Origin: Rhizophlyctis rosea
Lineage: Eukaryota > Chytridiomycota > Chytridiomycetes > Rhizophlyctidales > Rhizophlyctidaceae
Length of the DNA: 64,000 nucleotides
Direction of reading: 5' to 3'
NCBI GenBank assembly: GCA_027596075.1
Contig: JADGJC010000148.1
Coordinates: 32,578 to 96,577, forward strand
Shown piece by piece: positions 1-11,877 of this stretch. The stretch's first letter is position 1. Every line of letters begins with the position of its first letter. The notes below the pieces were generated by a model. It did no database searches and was not told the DNA's origin. It saw only the letters and a program-made list of their open reading frames with translations. The translations under genes and the position numbers were made by a program.

Positions 1-1074
1 ATACATTTCATGCAACTCTGGTTGCGCACCCTGGATGTTTCTCGTTGAGTTCGGTTTGAAGACTGATACTGTACCATCTTTGATTGTCCGATGCTCTCAC
101 GCTCTTTTTCTCATGTATCTATCTCCATAATGCGGGCTTGATGCAACCAAACAAAAAAGAACCTTATTGAAGCGACTTGCAGTACTGCGTGGGCGTACCT
201 ATCACGCGCAAAGCAAGGTGGTTCATGCATGTCATACCATCGATTCCAGATCGATAATGAATGTGTCTTGCTCAGTCTGCTTCATAAGCGACACTTCTGT
301 TCGCACTTCATAGCGCGTATGTGTAGGCGCGAAGATTTCAATACCTTCCAAAACCTGGCATCTGCTACTGTGCCATTATTTGAATTTCCGCATCAGTCAC
401 AGCATCCAAACTGCTGTTGTGTGTGATTCCCTTTTTTGGCATCATATTTCAGGATATGAATCAAAGGCAGACACCATCTGACGTCTGCCTCCAACCTCAT
501 ATGCGCTATTCGCATGTTGGTAAGAACTATTTGAAATGAAGTGGATGCAAACCACTTGGCTGAGTCCATGTCGGTCAATTGTCGTCTTGTTTTCTTTTCG
601 GCGTAGCCCGCACGTCAGGATTGTGAATGACAACGGAGTGAGGTTTGATATATGGGCACTACCAAGGATGGTTTACCCCATCCTGGTATTGCTTTACAAG
701 GTGGAAAAAGAATGGAAGTACGCATCGCACGAGAAGTTAGCTCTACCTAGAGACTGCACTGACTCAGTCGGACTCAACAGCTGCATTGGAATGAGCTCTC
801 ACCGCTCACAGGGCCATGACCACGACACTCCATTTCACCTACATCATCATTCATACTGAGCCTATCTTCAACAGTGCATCCAACCCAAGATAAAAAATGA
901 ATAAATGAGTCAACGAACATAACCCACTAATGATGGTCCCCAAAACCATCTCCTGATGATCATTTATCCAAAATCCCACTGACAAAAACGGATCAAACAA
1001 ATTCACCACATCCAAATCACCTCACTATTTACAAACAAACCGACGCCACCCACCGCCCTCTCACCACCAAAACC
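1..1074. other. non-coding stretch, nothing recognised
   Basis: No open frame here has recognisable domain content, splice-consistent structure or coding-like codon use. The right end, about 850-1074, is AC-rich and is probably the 3' flank of the minus-strand gene that stops at 1075. Confidence 0.5.
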
Positions 1075-2235
1075 TCACTCCATCAAATCCCCATACCGAT
1101 TCCTCCTAACCCTCCCCTGCCGCACACTCTCCTCCAAATCCTCCCTCGTCCTCGGCACCCCGCCCTCCCACCCCCCAACACTTGGATTCCTTCCATCAAC
1201 ACTCGATACAGTCCCTACCGGCGCGTCACCATCCCTTCCCCACGTTCCGCCGCGATCAGAGATATCTTCTAGTGCGGGTCTCAAAGCGCCCGAATCGAGG
1301 AGACGAGTGGTTTCTTCGCGTGTTCGCGGGAGGGTGGTGACGGAGTCATGTGGAGGGAGGAAGGAGTCTTCTTCAGAGGATGGGGGAGGGGAGGTGGTGG
1401 GGGGTGGAGCGCGACCGGTACGGAGACGGTCCCAGATTGAGGGGTTTGGGTTGTTGCGGGAGCGGATTGTGTCCCAGGTTGAGGGATCTTGTTGTTGTTG
1501 GGGTTGGTAGGGTTCGGAGGGGGAAGGTTGGGGTTGCGGGGCGGATTTGAAGGGGAAGGACGGGGATTGAGGTTGGGGTTGGGGTGGGTCGAGGGTTGTG
1601 CCTTCGAGGCCGTGGTTGTGGGTTTGAGGTATGGAGCCTTGGGAGTCCCCGGTGGAGAGGTCTAGGGGTTCTCTGTTCATGGCACAAGCGTGTCAATACG
1701 TCACAATGATTTCGGGTCATAGGCATGATCGACTCGTACTTATTCTGCATCAAATTCCTCAACTGCCCCTCCGGCAACTCCGCCAACATAATCCGTTTCG
1801 CCTCATTCTTTCCCACTGTCCGGCCCAGAACTTCTCCGGTCAATCCACATGCAGCCATAAGTGACGCTCCGGGAACCGACGCGAGACTCGCTTGTCGTCT
1901 TCGCACTGCAATGAGTCAGGTAAGTAGTTCCGCAAAACACGGCCTCAACGAAAGTGTTTGTTTACTCACAAACTAAAAACCCAACACCAACCCCAGCGAG
2001 GATGCCTGACATATCTATGCACCACAAAAAAAAATCGAGTCTTATTAGTACACTATCCATATCCTTAAACATTCAACATGTAGATCATCTCCTTCCCAAA
2101 CATACACAAATTCCGGAACTTCTCGTTCGCCTTCTGTATGACAACTTTCTCCTCCATTGTCGGGACATAGTGACCCGCGGTGATCGCACCACGGGTCAAA
2201 GGGCCGCGGGTGCTTGTGACTTGCGGTTGTTCCAT
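1075..2235 (-). CDS. small membrane-anchored protein with Pro/Gln/Ser-rich tail (OCIA-like, tentative)
   Basis: The model is join(1075..1672,1740..1905,1970..2014,2106..2235) on the complement, giving 312 aa, and every intron closes in phase. Intron 1 has a perfect GTATGT donor and a TACTAAT branch motif; introns are 91, 64 and 67 nt. The start is the first ATG of exon 1 (MEQPQVTS). About residues 45-59 form a Gly/Val-rich hydrophobic segment followed directly by RRR, which suggests a membrane anchor with positive-inside topology. A second weakly hydrophobic Gly-rich stretch ends in GRTVGKNEAK. The last ~200 residues are low-complexity, rich in Pro, Gln and Ser, with repeated SxWDxxR-type motifs (PSTWDTIRSR, PSIWDRLRTG) and two RTRE motifs. 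The hairpin followed by a G-x-x-x-G-K stretch recalls OCIA-domain mitochondrial/endosomal proteins, but this is only a structural resemblance. The gene model is solid; the function is unknown. Confidence 0.7.
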
Positions 2236-2619
2236 GGTCTGGGACGTTAAGGAAGTGCTAGATGGTGTTTACAAGATTTTGATGTGATGACGATGACACT
2301 TGCGGGAACAAGGGTTGTCCAGTTGTCTGTGGGAGAATCGCGTCTATGACGTGGTAAATATGACTCATGACGTGTCACTGAGATTGAACATGGTCTTGTC
2401 ACCGTTCCATATGCTGGGTCTTCCATCCTTCAAATTTTTCCATTTAAACCCCATCATAACGGACGTAACCTCAGCATTCTATTCATTCTTCAAATCTACA
2501 AAAAAAAAATTATAAAAACAAAACACTCGCGCGCATCATTAAACAAGCTCAACTCTCCACCCCACCCCAAAAGCCACATACACCATTCATCCCTAACTCG
2601 TCATGCATGGGGCCTACAC
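2236..2619. other. intergenic between two minus-strand genes
   Basis: About 380 bp that should hold the 5' flank of the 1075-2235 gene and the AT-rich 3' flank of the septin gene (A-rich tract near 2500-2520). No further gene is visible. Confidence 0.5.
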
Positions 2620-4241
2620 TCAAGCAACAACAGTAGTAGCATTAGGTTCCTGCGGCCTAACCCCACCACCCTGCGTGCTCTCCTTCAACGCCAAAAGCTG
2701 TTTGGTCCTGAACGCCTCATAATGGATCATCCCCGTCGTCTCAATCATGTCCTGCAAGTGCGTGCGCGTGAGGAAGTTGCGGAGATGCGTGAATTCGCAG
2801 TGGGTTTCGTCTTCAACTGTTGGTGTCACGTAATTTAATGTGCATGAGATGTTGTGGGAACTGATATGGGAAAAATGGCCGGACGACCCGGCACAACAAC
2901 GTACCATTGACCATACCCCACCGCGTCCTCCTTCCCCTAACAGCTTTCCCATCAATGACAATGTTACGCTCGGATCCAACAACCGCGAAGGGAATCATGT
3001 CCTGTGCCAAACCAACCATCATCAGTACATCCCGCCATATTTCCCATTCAACACACGCAACCCACCCTAATATACTGCACTTGCTGCTTCTCAATTCGGT
3101 CACTCTCGCTCAACACCACATCTTCATCAATATCGACATACGGGTAAGTCTTAATCCCATGGAACTCAATCTCCTCCTTGATGCGGCGCTTGAACGCGGT
3201 GCGCTCCTCCATTGTCAAAGAGTCGGCTTTGGCGATCACAGGGATGATGTTGGCGTATTCGGAGAGACGTTTCATGACGGTGATGTCGAGGGGGGTGAGG
3301 CTGTGGAATTATGGTGGGTGATGATGTCAGAATGAGTTTCCGGGAATATTACGGATGTTTGATGAATGAGAAACGCTTACGCATGGCCGGTGGGAGAGAT
3401 GAAGAAGAGGATGGCGTGGACGCGAGTGTCTGGGATGCGGCGTTCGCGGGCAGGGGTGAGCTCCTTGCGGAGGTATTGAGAGTATTGCTCTTTGATGTAT
3501 TTGATGATAGGTTCCCAGCTATGTTGATTACGAGAATATAAGAATGTCTGCAGTTCTGAAGGACTCCGCGGTATGTGACACGCACCAGTTGTCGTTGTTA
3601 ACCTGGTCACCGTAACCGGGAGTGTCGGTAATCGTCAACTTCAGTCTGACACCGTTTTCCTCAATGACTGTAAACAGGAGAAATATTTCCTCATATCAGT
3701 CTACACGTCGCTGCGCGACGCTCCCCACACCCACAAAACTGCGAATAATTCATTACCCTGCGTGACACTAGAAATCTCAGTAGTCTGACGGGCGGGATCG
3801 GAAGCGCGTTTCGGGGCTTTGGAGTCGATAAGATGAGACGCGAAGATGGTGTTGATGAGGGTAGACTTTCCGAGACCAGTTCGGCCTGTTCATAGCGGGT
3901 TTGAGTGACCTCCGTACATTTCTGCACATCCCACTTGGCTTTCCCACGCCATAACAGATCACCCCTTCCCCAACAAAACACGTACCAACGACCATAAGGT
4001 TGAACGTGAACCCGCGCTTAAGGAGCTTCTTCTCAATTTGCGAGGTGATTTGGTCGAAACCGACGTAGCTAGTCAAGGTCACCTACGCATGGGAATCGTA
4101 GAACGGTCAGTCACACGTGTCGGGGCATTCCCTCCCTGCCCCTTTGCGTCCGGTCCACTTGTGCGCAATTCCCTTTCGTTGGGAGGAACATACTTTCTTC
4201 AAGGCCTCCGTGGCCGGTACGGGTGCTGCTGGTGATGCCAT
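2620..4241 (-). CDS. CDC10: septin, Cdc10 class
   Basis: Eight exons on the complement, join(2620..2816,2905..3001,3081..3300,3381..3518,3586..3667,3757..3885,3986..4082,4194..4241), all in phase, give 335 aa. Septins are filament-forming GTPases that build rings and collars at the cell cortex. The P-loop GRTGLGKS lies at about residues 49-56, the switch motif DTPGYG at 106-111 and the AKAD specificity motif at 188-191. The NNDNCW motif and the septin-unique element (IPFAVVGSE, then GRRTRWG and VEDETHCEF) follow in order. The protein ends shortly after the conserved ETT-x-IHYEAFR stretch with no C-terminal coiled coil, which with the length (yeast Cdc10 is about 320 aa) places it in the Cdc10 group. 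The N-terminus TSYVGFDQITSQIEKKLLKRGF also fits that group. The start ATG in exon 1 is followed by a 16-residue Ala/Pro-rich leader. Introns are 67-111 nt. Confidence 0.97.
3706..3720 (-). repeat. GCA-loop mini-hairpin in septin intron
   Basis: On the sense (minus) strand the intron between septin exons 3 and 4 carries CGTCGC-GCA-GCGACG, a perfect 6-bp stem with a GCA triloop. It contains the heptamer GCGCAGC, of the d(GCGNAGC) type known to form unusually stable DNA mini-hairpins. Similar hairpins cluster in the introns at 24422-24838 and 51748-52057. Confidence 0.6.
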
Positions 4242-4472
4242 TGTTACGTCTTCCTATAGGGGATCAAGTTGAATGGGAAGGTGCAAATGGAGGAGAGGGT
4301 GTTTGGTGTGGCCTCGGTGCGCCCGAGGTGTGGTTGCAAGTCCGTCCTGTGTAACACGAGGGACCTGCCCAAATGGGATGTGAAGCCACACACGACGTTG
4401 CAATGTGGCGCATGCTTGTGGCTGGTGGGCTGGCCCGGATAGGACCCTGTTGAGACCCTACGTATTTAGTGA

Positions 4473-4749
4473 ATGCCTTCACCGCCAACTACTATGGTAC
4501 GAAATGTTAGACTGCAAGAATTGCTCACCAAATATAGCCTAGTGCTCAATGCAGCTGTTCTTTTCGTCGTCGCTTTGTGTTTCTTTTACGCCGTCGTTTT
4601 CAACCATCCGTCCGGTGCGTGGCGCACAGGTATTTCCACAGACCTTGAAAGTGACGTTCTTTCCTTGAGGCTTGACTGGTATTCACCCCTGAATGTTAAG
4701 AAACAACTTCCATTTCACTGAAATAGACGGCTCAACTCTAACTCTCTAG
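4473..4749 (+). CDS. possible tiny one-pass membrane protein, divergent from septin
   Basis: A proposed two-exon gene, join(4473..4629,4727..4749), 59 aa. Exon 1 ends ACAG|GTATTT and the acceptor AAATAG| restores phase, giving a short tail and a TAG stop. The only visible feature is a strong hydrophobic segment at about residues 24-43 (around NAAVLFVVALCFFYAVVF) after a short basic N-terminus (VRNVRLQ). It lies 231 bp from the septin start and points the other way, so the two could share a promoter region. An in-frame ATG at 4494 is an alternative start. No family is recognised. Without splicing the same frame gives 82 aa. It could be a chance frame, and expression data would decide. Confidence 0.35.
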
Positions 4750-7700
4750 AGGTGCTCATTGGGTAATGAGCTTTGTTTTCACGATTCAGCATTCGTGAGC
4801 AGGCCCATTTAAGAACAAACAATAGCCGTTCAGTTGTCCGCCGAACAACTTCCCTTTCTATCCGCCTACTAACCCGGATGTAGGGTGTTCATTTCATACC
4901 GCACCTTAGAGCACTCAGAAAAACGTAAGACATCATTGACAAATGGCAAACATCATGCACCGGGTTCAGAGTGTGATGAATGCAGATTTGATCTGGAGAT
5001 ATCCAAAATCAGCAAGCAGGAGCTCGGGTGAATCAATTTACTTCTTGGGCATAAAGGAGATGTACAAAACCTCACATGCCTCACGGCTGAGTGCGATGGT
5101 GCCGCGAGCAACACAGTATAAGCACAAGCATCATAGCCACTTTGCTTCACGCTTAAAGTAACGTCGGAACCATGCATACTGCATCGTGAAGCCTCAACCT
5201 CGAAGTGCCATGTGCTGTACTCCGTAGTCACGGTGTAACACACATGCAGGCTGGCTTACTAACCTTGGCGTAGACAAGGGGCGTGATGGAAAAGTGGCAC
5301 TCATCAACATGTTTGGGATCTGATGGTTGAGCGATATCAAAACGGCCCCAAAATAAAAATGGGTAAGCAATAAGTTCGCCCCTTGGAAGAATGCAAGATA
5401 CCTCCCAAGGATCAAAATCAGTGGCCTCAGTGAAAAAAGAACTCATATCCGAAGCGCCTCGTCTTCACCGGGTGTTGGAGCGTTGGCCAACAATCGAGCC
5501 CCATTGTCCATCTCGGACACGCTGTGCTAGGTATGCACTCCAAGCTGGCCTCGTCCTTTTTCCTTAGATCTTATGCCGATCAGCCGGCATTCCGAGCCGA
5601 CAGGAACCTCAAGTTTGGAGATGCAAAAAGATGCCTTCAGCTGAACGACTAAGTCTTCCGGTGCCAAACATGAAGAGCACCTGCAGGTTATTCGCGAGTG
5701 CCTTTGATTGCTGAAGAGCACTGGCAGGTTATTCGCGAGTGCCTTTGATTGCTGATGATCATGGTAAACAAGCAAGGAATTATTTGTTTTACCACGTTTC
5801 TGAGCTTGTGCTAATTTTCGGTAAGGACCGAGATCAAAAGCAATACGCATCCAACTTGAGCAAAAAACAATTGACTAAAGGACATATTCAATCACGTGGA
5901 CGGTGTCGAGGACCATTTGCCTGCCCACTCGATGAAGGTCAGCACTGCTCCCTATATGTACAGCATCCGTGAACTTCACGATTACCAAAGAGTCTCAAAG
6001 AGAGCACGGCGATTACCCAGATGCACACCTTGATATCACGTGTAGATGGCGGCGAGTTAAGAATCTTGAGATCCGTATTTGCGGATACTTCTCTTCCCCA
6101 AGATGCTGATGTTTTAAAGAAGAACCGATACTTATGCAAGAGCTTGGATGAAAAGGATGGACTGACGTCGAAGCGCTGCAACAATGTCCTTTCGAAGCGT
6201 CTAGGGTTGTACCCTCTATATCAACCGTATCCTTCAAGTATCTGCCGCAGAAATATGTAGAGAATCAAAGTTCATCCGCTGAGGTCCGGATAACAAAATG
6301 TGCACGCGTGCTGTTCCAAATGTCTACGTTCAGGTAAAGATGCTTCACCAATATCACTGCCTATTCTTGCAACTTCTTGTGGAGCAACTTAATTGCTGGG
6401 TCTCAAAGTTATACTTTGAAGAAAGCTACCTCCAAGACAGGCTCATACCTACGGGAGTAATTCATCTCCTAGCGCATGTGCCTTCCTTTTCCCCGTCGGC
6501 GTCCCCTTTGGGAATGTTTTGCTTCCAGCTATCCCATCACTATACTGCGACATGTGGAATGACGTTTCACTTGTATGCAAGCATGACTGACATTCGCTGT
6601 TGCGCGTTCATCTAGGCCTGGGCTTGCTCTAAATTGTCACGCAATAGTCAAAAATGGCTCATTTTCGTTTGCATAAGGCCTCTCAACTCGCCGCTTCATC
6701 GCAACATTTGGAATGTTAACACCGGATTGCTTTTACGAACCTGCCACCACGTCCGTTTGTACAACCGAATATTGGCCTAAAATATGGCATCGGGAAAAAT
6801 GAAAATGTCGGTCTTGACCTCCTTCAACTTAGCAACGATGGCTGATTCTTCCGCATACCTTATGCATCATCCATCATTGGGTTTGGGAGATGCCGAGGAC
6901 GGACAATCGCCGTGATCCATATACAAGTTCACCAAAGATGGGCATGTGAATGGCATACCTTTTACAAAAGAAAAAGAACCCAAGTGTTAATATCCTCTAC
7001 CAATCGAACAAGGGAGTCAATAGACCAAGTTGTCCGGGGCCTCACTTGTCAGAGGTTCAAGTGGTTGTGATACTCCTTTCTTTGAGTGCTACGAGAATTA
7101 CCCGGCTCGTCAGTTGCCGATATTGACAGTGGTTGAAGAAGGAAACCCCTCGGATCTGGTTCATATTTGGTGGTATCAAGACGTTCAAAGAATCCAAGGC
7201 TTTTGTGCTGATTCATATTGTCTGTGCCGCACAGGCAATTCGGGGCTTCTCTTCCATGCTTTTTTCTTGATGCGCAGCCTTCCTCGCATGCCATGTTCTT
7301 GCACGGCCACTGCCTGAATATTGAGAAATTCATGCATGTGTGTTGGAGGAAGCTTGTCCGATCAATTTGCACAAATGTCAAGGAGTGTACTGAGCTTGTG
7401 AGGTTGATGGCGGTCGTTTCCTGTCGGCCAACGAAAGACATCACAAGCACGCTAGTCATACGCGTCACGACTGTGAGGATCATCAAGATGTATCGGATGC
7501 CGACTACTCCGACTCCAACGTAAGCAGTAACATGTTTGATTGATGGGTAAAAAGTAATCTATGGACCGCCGGCCATATTTGCACGTTTTCGCATGGATGC
7601 CGCTTCTGATGTGATCACTTGAGGGAGTTACTTACTGGTGATGGTGAAGATGGGTAGCAGTAAACACGTCAGTCCCTTGTGAGCGTTCGATTGGACTTGA

Positions 7701-9877
7701 ACTTATGTGTCATGCCAAACGCGGGAGGAAGATGAAATGCAGCTGCAACACCAGTCAGGAGTATTGACTGATTCAAACACTGTCAACAACCACTCCAACA
7801 TATCAAAATATCCTGTTCAGGCCGTCACCCATACATTTTCTAATTGAGGGTTTATTTCAAAGAACGGGAGGGTTGACTGAATGATGGCCAAGGACCCCAT
7901 ATGAACATTAATGCTGTGGCTATGATCAACGCACTGATTTTTACCGCGTGGCCGGCTTGATCTCCGTGGCTGCAGGCGGCCAATAGTACAGGTGTGGTTG
8001 CCATATATAGTTGCGCAATGACCGAGCAGGTACATGCATCTGCTTGAGGAATCTTGACAAATCGATCACGATTTCCCTTTGTTTGCACCGAAATTGTCGT
8101 TTCCCCACTTTTCCCCGTCCCAGGGCAAGGGGTCGAATGCACAAACTCCGAACAAGACGAGAAAGACCGGGTCAAAAACGGGCAACGATATACCTTACAC
8201 TCTTCCGGCCACTTCATACCTAATATCGCTCGGAAGCAGCGTGTTGCCGTTTCCTTCGTCACTTGCTTTGAACAGGGATGGCTCGACCTTTTTCCCAAGA
8301 CTGTCGGGAGCAATTCAGGTATCGTGGCGTCATTCTTGGATGACGCCTTTCAAATGTCCCAAGGCGCGGATGCGACGATTGGCATTTTCCATGTTAGTAT
8401 TCTCCGATCATAACAAGTGGATATAAAACTGGAAGCGAGAGCAAGCGTGCATTTCACGCTCAATGTGCTCAACGCCTCCAAAACATCATCCAGTGCGTCC
8501 CTTCTTTTTTCATAAAGATGAATTGGTGCTTTGTTGAGGACAGATTGGACCACCATTGATGACTGTAGGGCACGGACTTGCAAACGCAAAAAGTGATCGC
8601 GGTGCTGTTTGGTGAAACTCGCTCCTCAGAGGTCAACGATGTTGAATGACCCTGGTCAATTTGGAACACGCTTTGTTCACGATCACTCAGGCTCATGAAT
8701 CAAGGATGCAGCAGTTTGAACTGTTGGGGTGGCATATTGTGATAATTTATATAAGTCCACTCCATTCCCGCAAAAGGAAATAGCCGCCAGCACTTGACTA
8801 CTTTGACTACTTGCAAGACTACATGGACCACGCTCAGCCCAATGCAGCCTCCGGCATGTTCGTGAGGCGTTCAGAACATGTGTCAGGACTATTTCCATGT
8901 CAAAGCGTCAAGGCACCAAGATGTAGGGGACCGATCAAGAACCTCCCGTACCGGACTGCAGTGATTTTGAGTAGGCCTTGTAATAATGAGAGTCTCTCTT
9001 TTATGAAGTGATGAAGGTGCCCTTGATTTTCGGGCCTCATTCCACCCATCCACAGAATTCAGATGTACGAATCCACAATACTCACAATGGTCCACGTCCG
9101 AAGCATACATGAAGGAATTTGCCCACAATCATTTTATCTTCCAAGTTGTGCAGCCTCCAGCTCCCAGTGGCTCACTGCCTGCTCTCACCTGGCATGTCTT
9201 CCCAACTAGAATGCTTTTTTTTGACCCAAAAGAGAGGGATAACTCTGAGGCCTGACTGCGAATGTCGGTTTTCTTTCCGCATCTTGCATGAACTCAACCA
9301 CATTGAAAACAACGTTACCCACGCTGTCTGTGAGACGGTCGCAACGGAATGCCAAAAGCAACTGATGTTTTTACGTCGTATGCAATTCAACAACCGTATC
9401 ACAAAGTTGACTTCTTCGAGGCTATTCCCATTTGCTCTTGCAACAAAGCTGATGCCTGATCCAAAGTACTTCCCCATTGTACAAATGTCTTGTTGAATAT
9501 ATTATGAGGATGCCAACAAACCATTGAGAATTCATTCATTGTTCGCAAAAAAGAAGGCACGCGCCCACAAACACACACAGCGAGTGATACAGTCTTGCAC
9601 GGAAAGTCCAGATGTGTGATTATAGGGCTGCCGCCATGTTTCCGTGCAGTGAATTGGCTGTCAAGCGCAACCTCGAAATATATCTCCTGTCCTTGCGTCA
9701 TGTACTTGTGGACAACGTGAACACACCAACTTGGTTGGCGGTATATCTTTGCCACGTGAGAACACATGCAGTACAATCTCTTTCGGGTTCAACTTCACGC
9801 ACAGGTCAGTTGTGTTCGTGTTCGAGATTTCCCACTCCGTCATATAGACAGCGATCAACATAGTAGCCGTCCCGATC
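4750..9877. other. gene desert, about 5 kb
   Basis: Many short open frames on both strands, none with a recognisable domain, splice-consistent extension or C-ending codon bias like the neighbouring real genes. A perfect-phase 41-bp tandem duplication sits at 5671-5752. Around 8010-8430 three plus-strand frames are open at once, which looks like chance because none resembles a known protein. Confidence 0.5.
5671..5752 (+). repeat. 41-bp tandem duplication (two copies)
   Basis: The unit starting TGAAGAGCAC is present at 5671-5711 and again, directly abutting, at 5712-5752. The copies differ only around ACCTGC versus ACTGGC. This is a recent local duplication in non-coding DNA. Confidence 0.85.
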
Positions 9878-11877
9878 TCATCGGCCCCGACCCACTCGCC
9901 CCCGACCCCCTCGCCTATGATTCCGCCTATGCTGCACCAAATCATTCTGATTCCTGTATATCTTCCCACAGCAGCTCCACACCATGTGCGCCCTAGTTTC
10001 CTGCAAATGCCGCTGCAGGCCCTGGAGACTAGCAAACTCCCTGTCACAATATACACAGCGGCGATCCTTGCATGCCTGACGCAGCCAAGGTTGGAGGCGA
10101 GCGCACGTTATTGGGCCTCTATATAACTCCGTGAGATTGACTAAAGGTCGATTGCGTTGATTGGCAAACCGGGCTTGGTATGGATTGACTAAGGCTTGAG
10201 CTGGTGCGCCATGGTTATGTGCGAGGTTCTGGAGGTGTCGTTGTGCCTCTTGGTTGTCTAGCCGTTGGCGTTCAGCATAGAGGTTGGCTTCATCCCAAAG
10301 GTCGCACTTGGGCACACTGGTGCATCCGGTTGCAGACCATTCGCTGCCACACCACAGTCCAAGAACTGTGAGACTTCTTTAGAACTGACGGGAGCATTTC
10401 ATGCGAATCTCACCTTGTAGCAAAACTCATATTTGCAAACGCAAGTAATGTGGTTACAACCCGTATTGAGCTCCACCATTCTCTAATTCCGAGCAACGAT
10501 ATGTTAGTGAAGGCCTGATGAGGCACGGTGACATATCTTGATTCAAGACCTTGCATTGCGAGCATCGGCGCCACTTATTCTCATTCGCGAGCTGCCGCAG
10601 CTTCAAACTCTCCGCATTCTGCTCATCCTCCGGAAGTTGTCGGTATTGCTCGCAAGTCAGGCCCTCGTGCCTGCAAACATCAGAAACGTTCAGAGCGGGT
10701 ATTGCTTCAAATGAGGGCTGCTTCCGGCTAGCCTTACCACACACTCAAGCAATCAACGCAAATGACCTTCCAGCAACTCGGACATTGTGCGTCCTGAGCA
10801 TTGCCCAAATCCTCGGTTAGTAGGTAGGCGCTGCACGTCTTGTTGGGGCACCAGATTCCAGCCTTCTGCTCTATCAAGGAGTGTTCCAAAGATTTCTCCT
10901 CGAGCGCGGCAAACAGGTCAGGAGGAAGGTGGGGCTGCAGCATGTCAAGGGATATGGTGCCGGGACACTCAAGTTCAGGGCATGTGACAGGAAGACGGCC
11001 GTTATGAGTTTCGATAGCATATTGATGGATGCAGGTTGTGCAGTAAGGGTGATAGCAACCGGAAGGGCGGAAGAGCGTGCTTGTGCTGGAGCCAGTCGCG
11101 TGACCTGAGGGAGCGACAGGTTCAAGGCAGATTTGGCTATCGCCAGGTGTTACTTAAATGTGCGCCCTTTCAGTCCACGAGATGCCTTACCAAGTAAGTG
11201 CAGTCCTTTTCCGCTGGCCCTCTGCTGTGTCTTCTATCTCGGACACGCCGGCATCTCCCATAAGCCCCAATGTTTCCGCCCTACGCTTCTTCCCCTTATC
11301 AACTGTGGCAATTTCGCTTTCCGCATCAGCCACGAGCTTCAATTCCGCCGACTGCAACACGGCATCAGCTGACACTCGATTTGTCTGTGACGGAATATTC
11401 ATTGACAGGGATGGGTTAACAGGATCCGAGCCCGCCCGGGAGCTATATGAGTAGACACACCTGCAAATGAGAATAATGTGGCTCCAAGCCAAAGTCCTCC
11501 GCCTGCAAGTCATCTAAGGTTTCGTCATCCTCGTCTCCCCTCTCCTCCAATCGGGACAGTTGGGTGGCAAATGAGAAATCCAGCGTTCCAAGTCTGTGAT
11601 CTTGATCCCAAGCTTCTTGCACATGTGCGGCGACGACATTATCAAACTCGGCTAAAAGTTCCGTCGCTTGGATTTTAGCCTGTTTGACAGCGTCGGTCTC
11701 TTGCGGTGATATGTCAACGTGGTTGGCTTCTAACTCTGATTGGTAGAGGAAAGGATACGCGGCGGAGGAGGATGTCAGATGCTTCATGGAAGCACGTATG
11801 GCTTCTTCTAGCTGCAAACGTTCTGCGAGAAGGAGGTCTTCTTCCAGCAAAGCGTAGTCAAGAAGCTCTTTGCGCAT
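9878..11877 (-). CDS. RBR (RING-IBR-RING) E3 ubiquitin ligase with C-terminal zinc-finger tail
   Basis: Exons on the complement: 11461..11877, 11191..11384, 10738..11136, 10550..10670, 10414..10482, then a last exon ending at 9878. The first five join in phase. RING1 opens with TCQICLEP at about residues 203-210 and continues through GCYHPYCTTC to CPELECPG. The IBR follows with CPNKTC, CPSCWKVICVDC and the hallmark WHEGLTCEQY across an exon junction. RING2 holds WRRCSQC and MVELNTGCNHITCVC with FCYK. The N-terminus has Glu/Leu-rich helices (LQLEEAIRASMKHL) typical of fungal RBRs. RBR ligases pass ubiquitin through a RING2 cysteine before substrate transfer. The last exon continues the zinc module (CGSEWS..C..VPKCDLWDE) and then has a C2H2-like pair (CVYCDREF..RHLQETRAH, then CCGKIY...QHRRNH). 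The intron after FCYK cannot be closed in phase with canonical sites: the usual CACAG acceptor (exon from 10365) is one base out. The donor of exon 4 (GTCTTG) is also weak. Confidence 0.85.

Noticed and set aside
8011..8426. three simultaneously open plus-strand frames
   Set aside because: None has recognisable sequence or splice extension; treated as chance.
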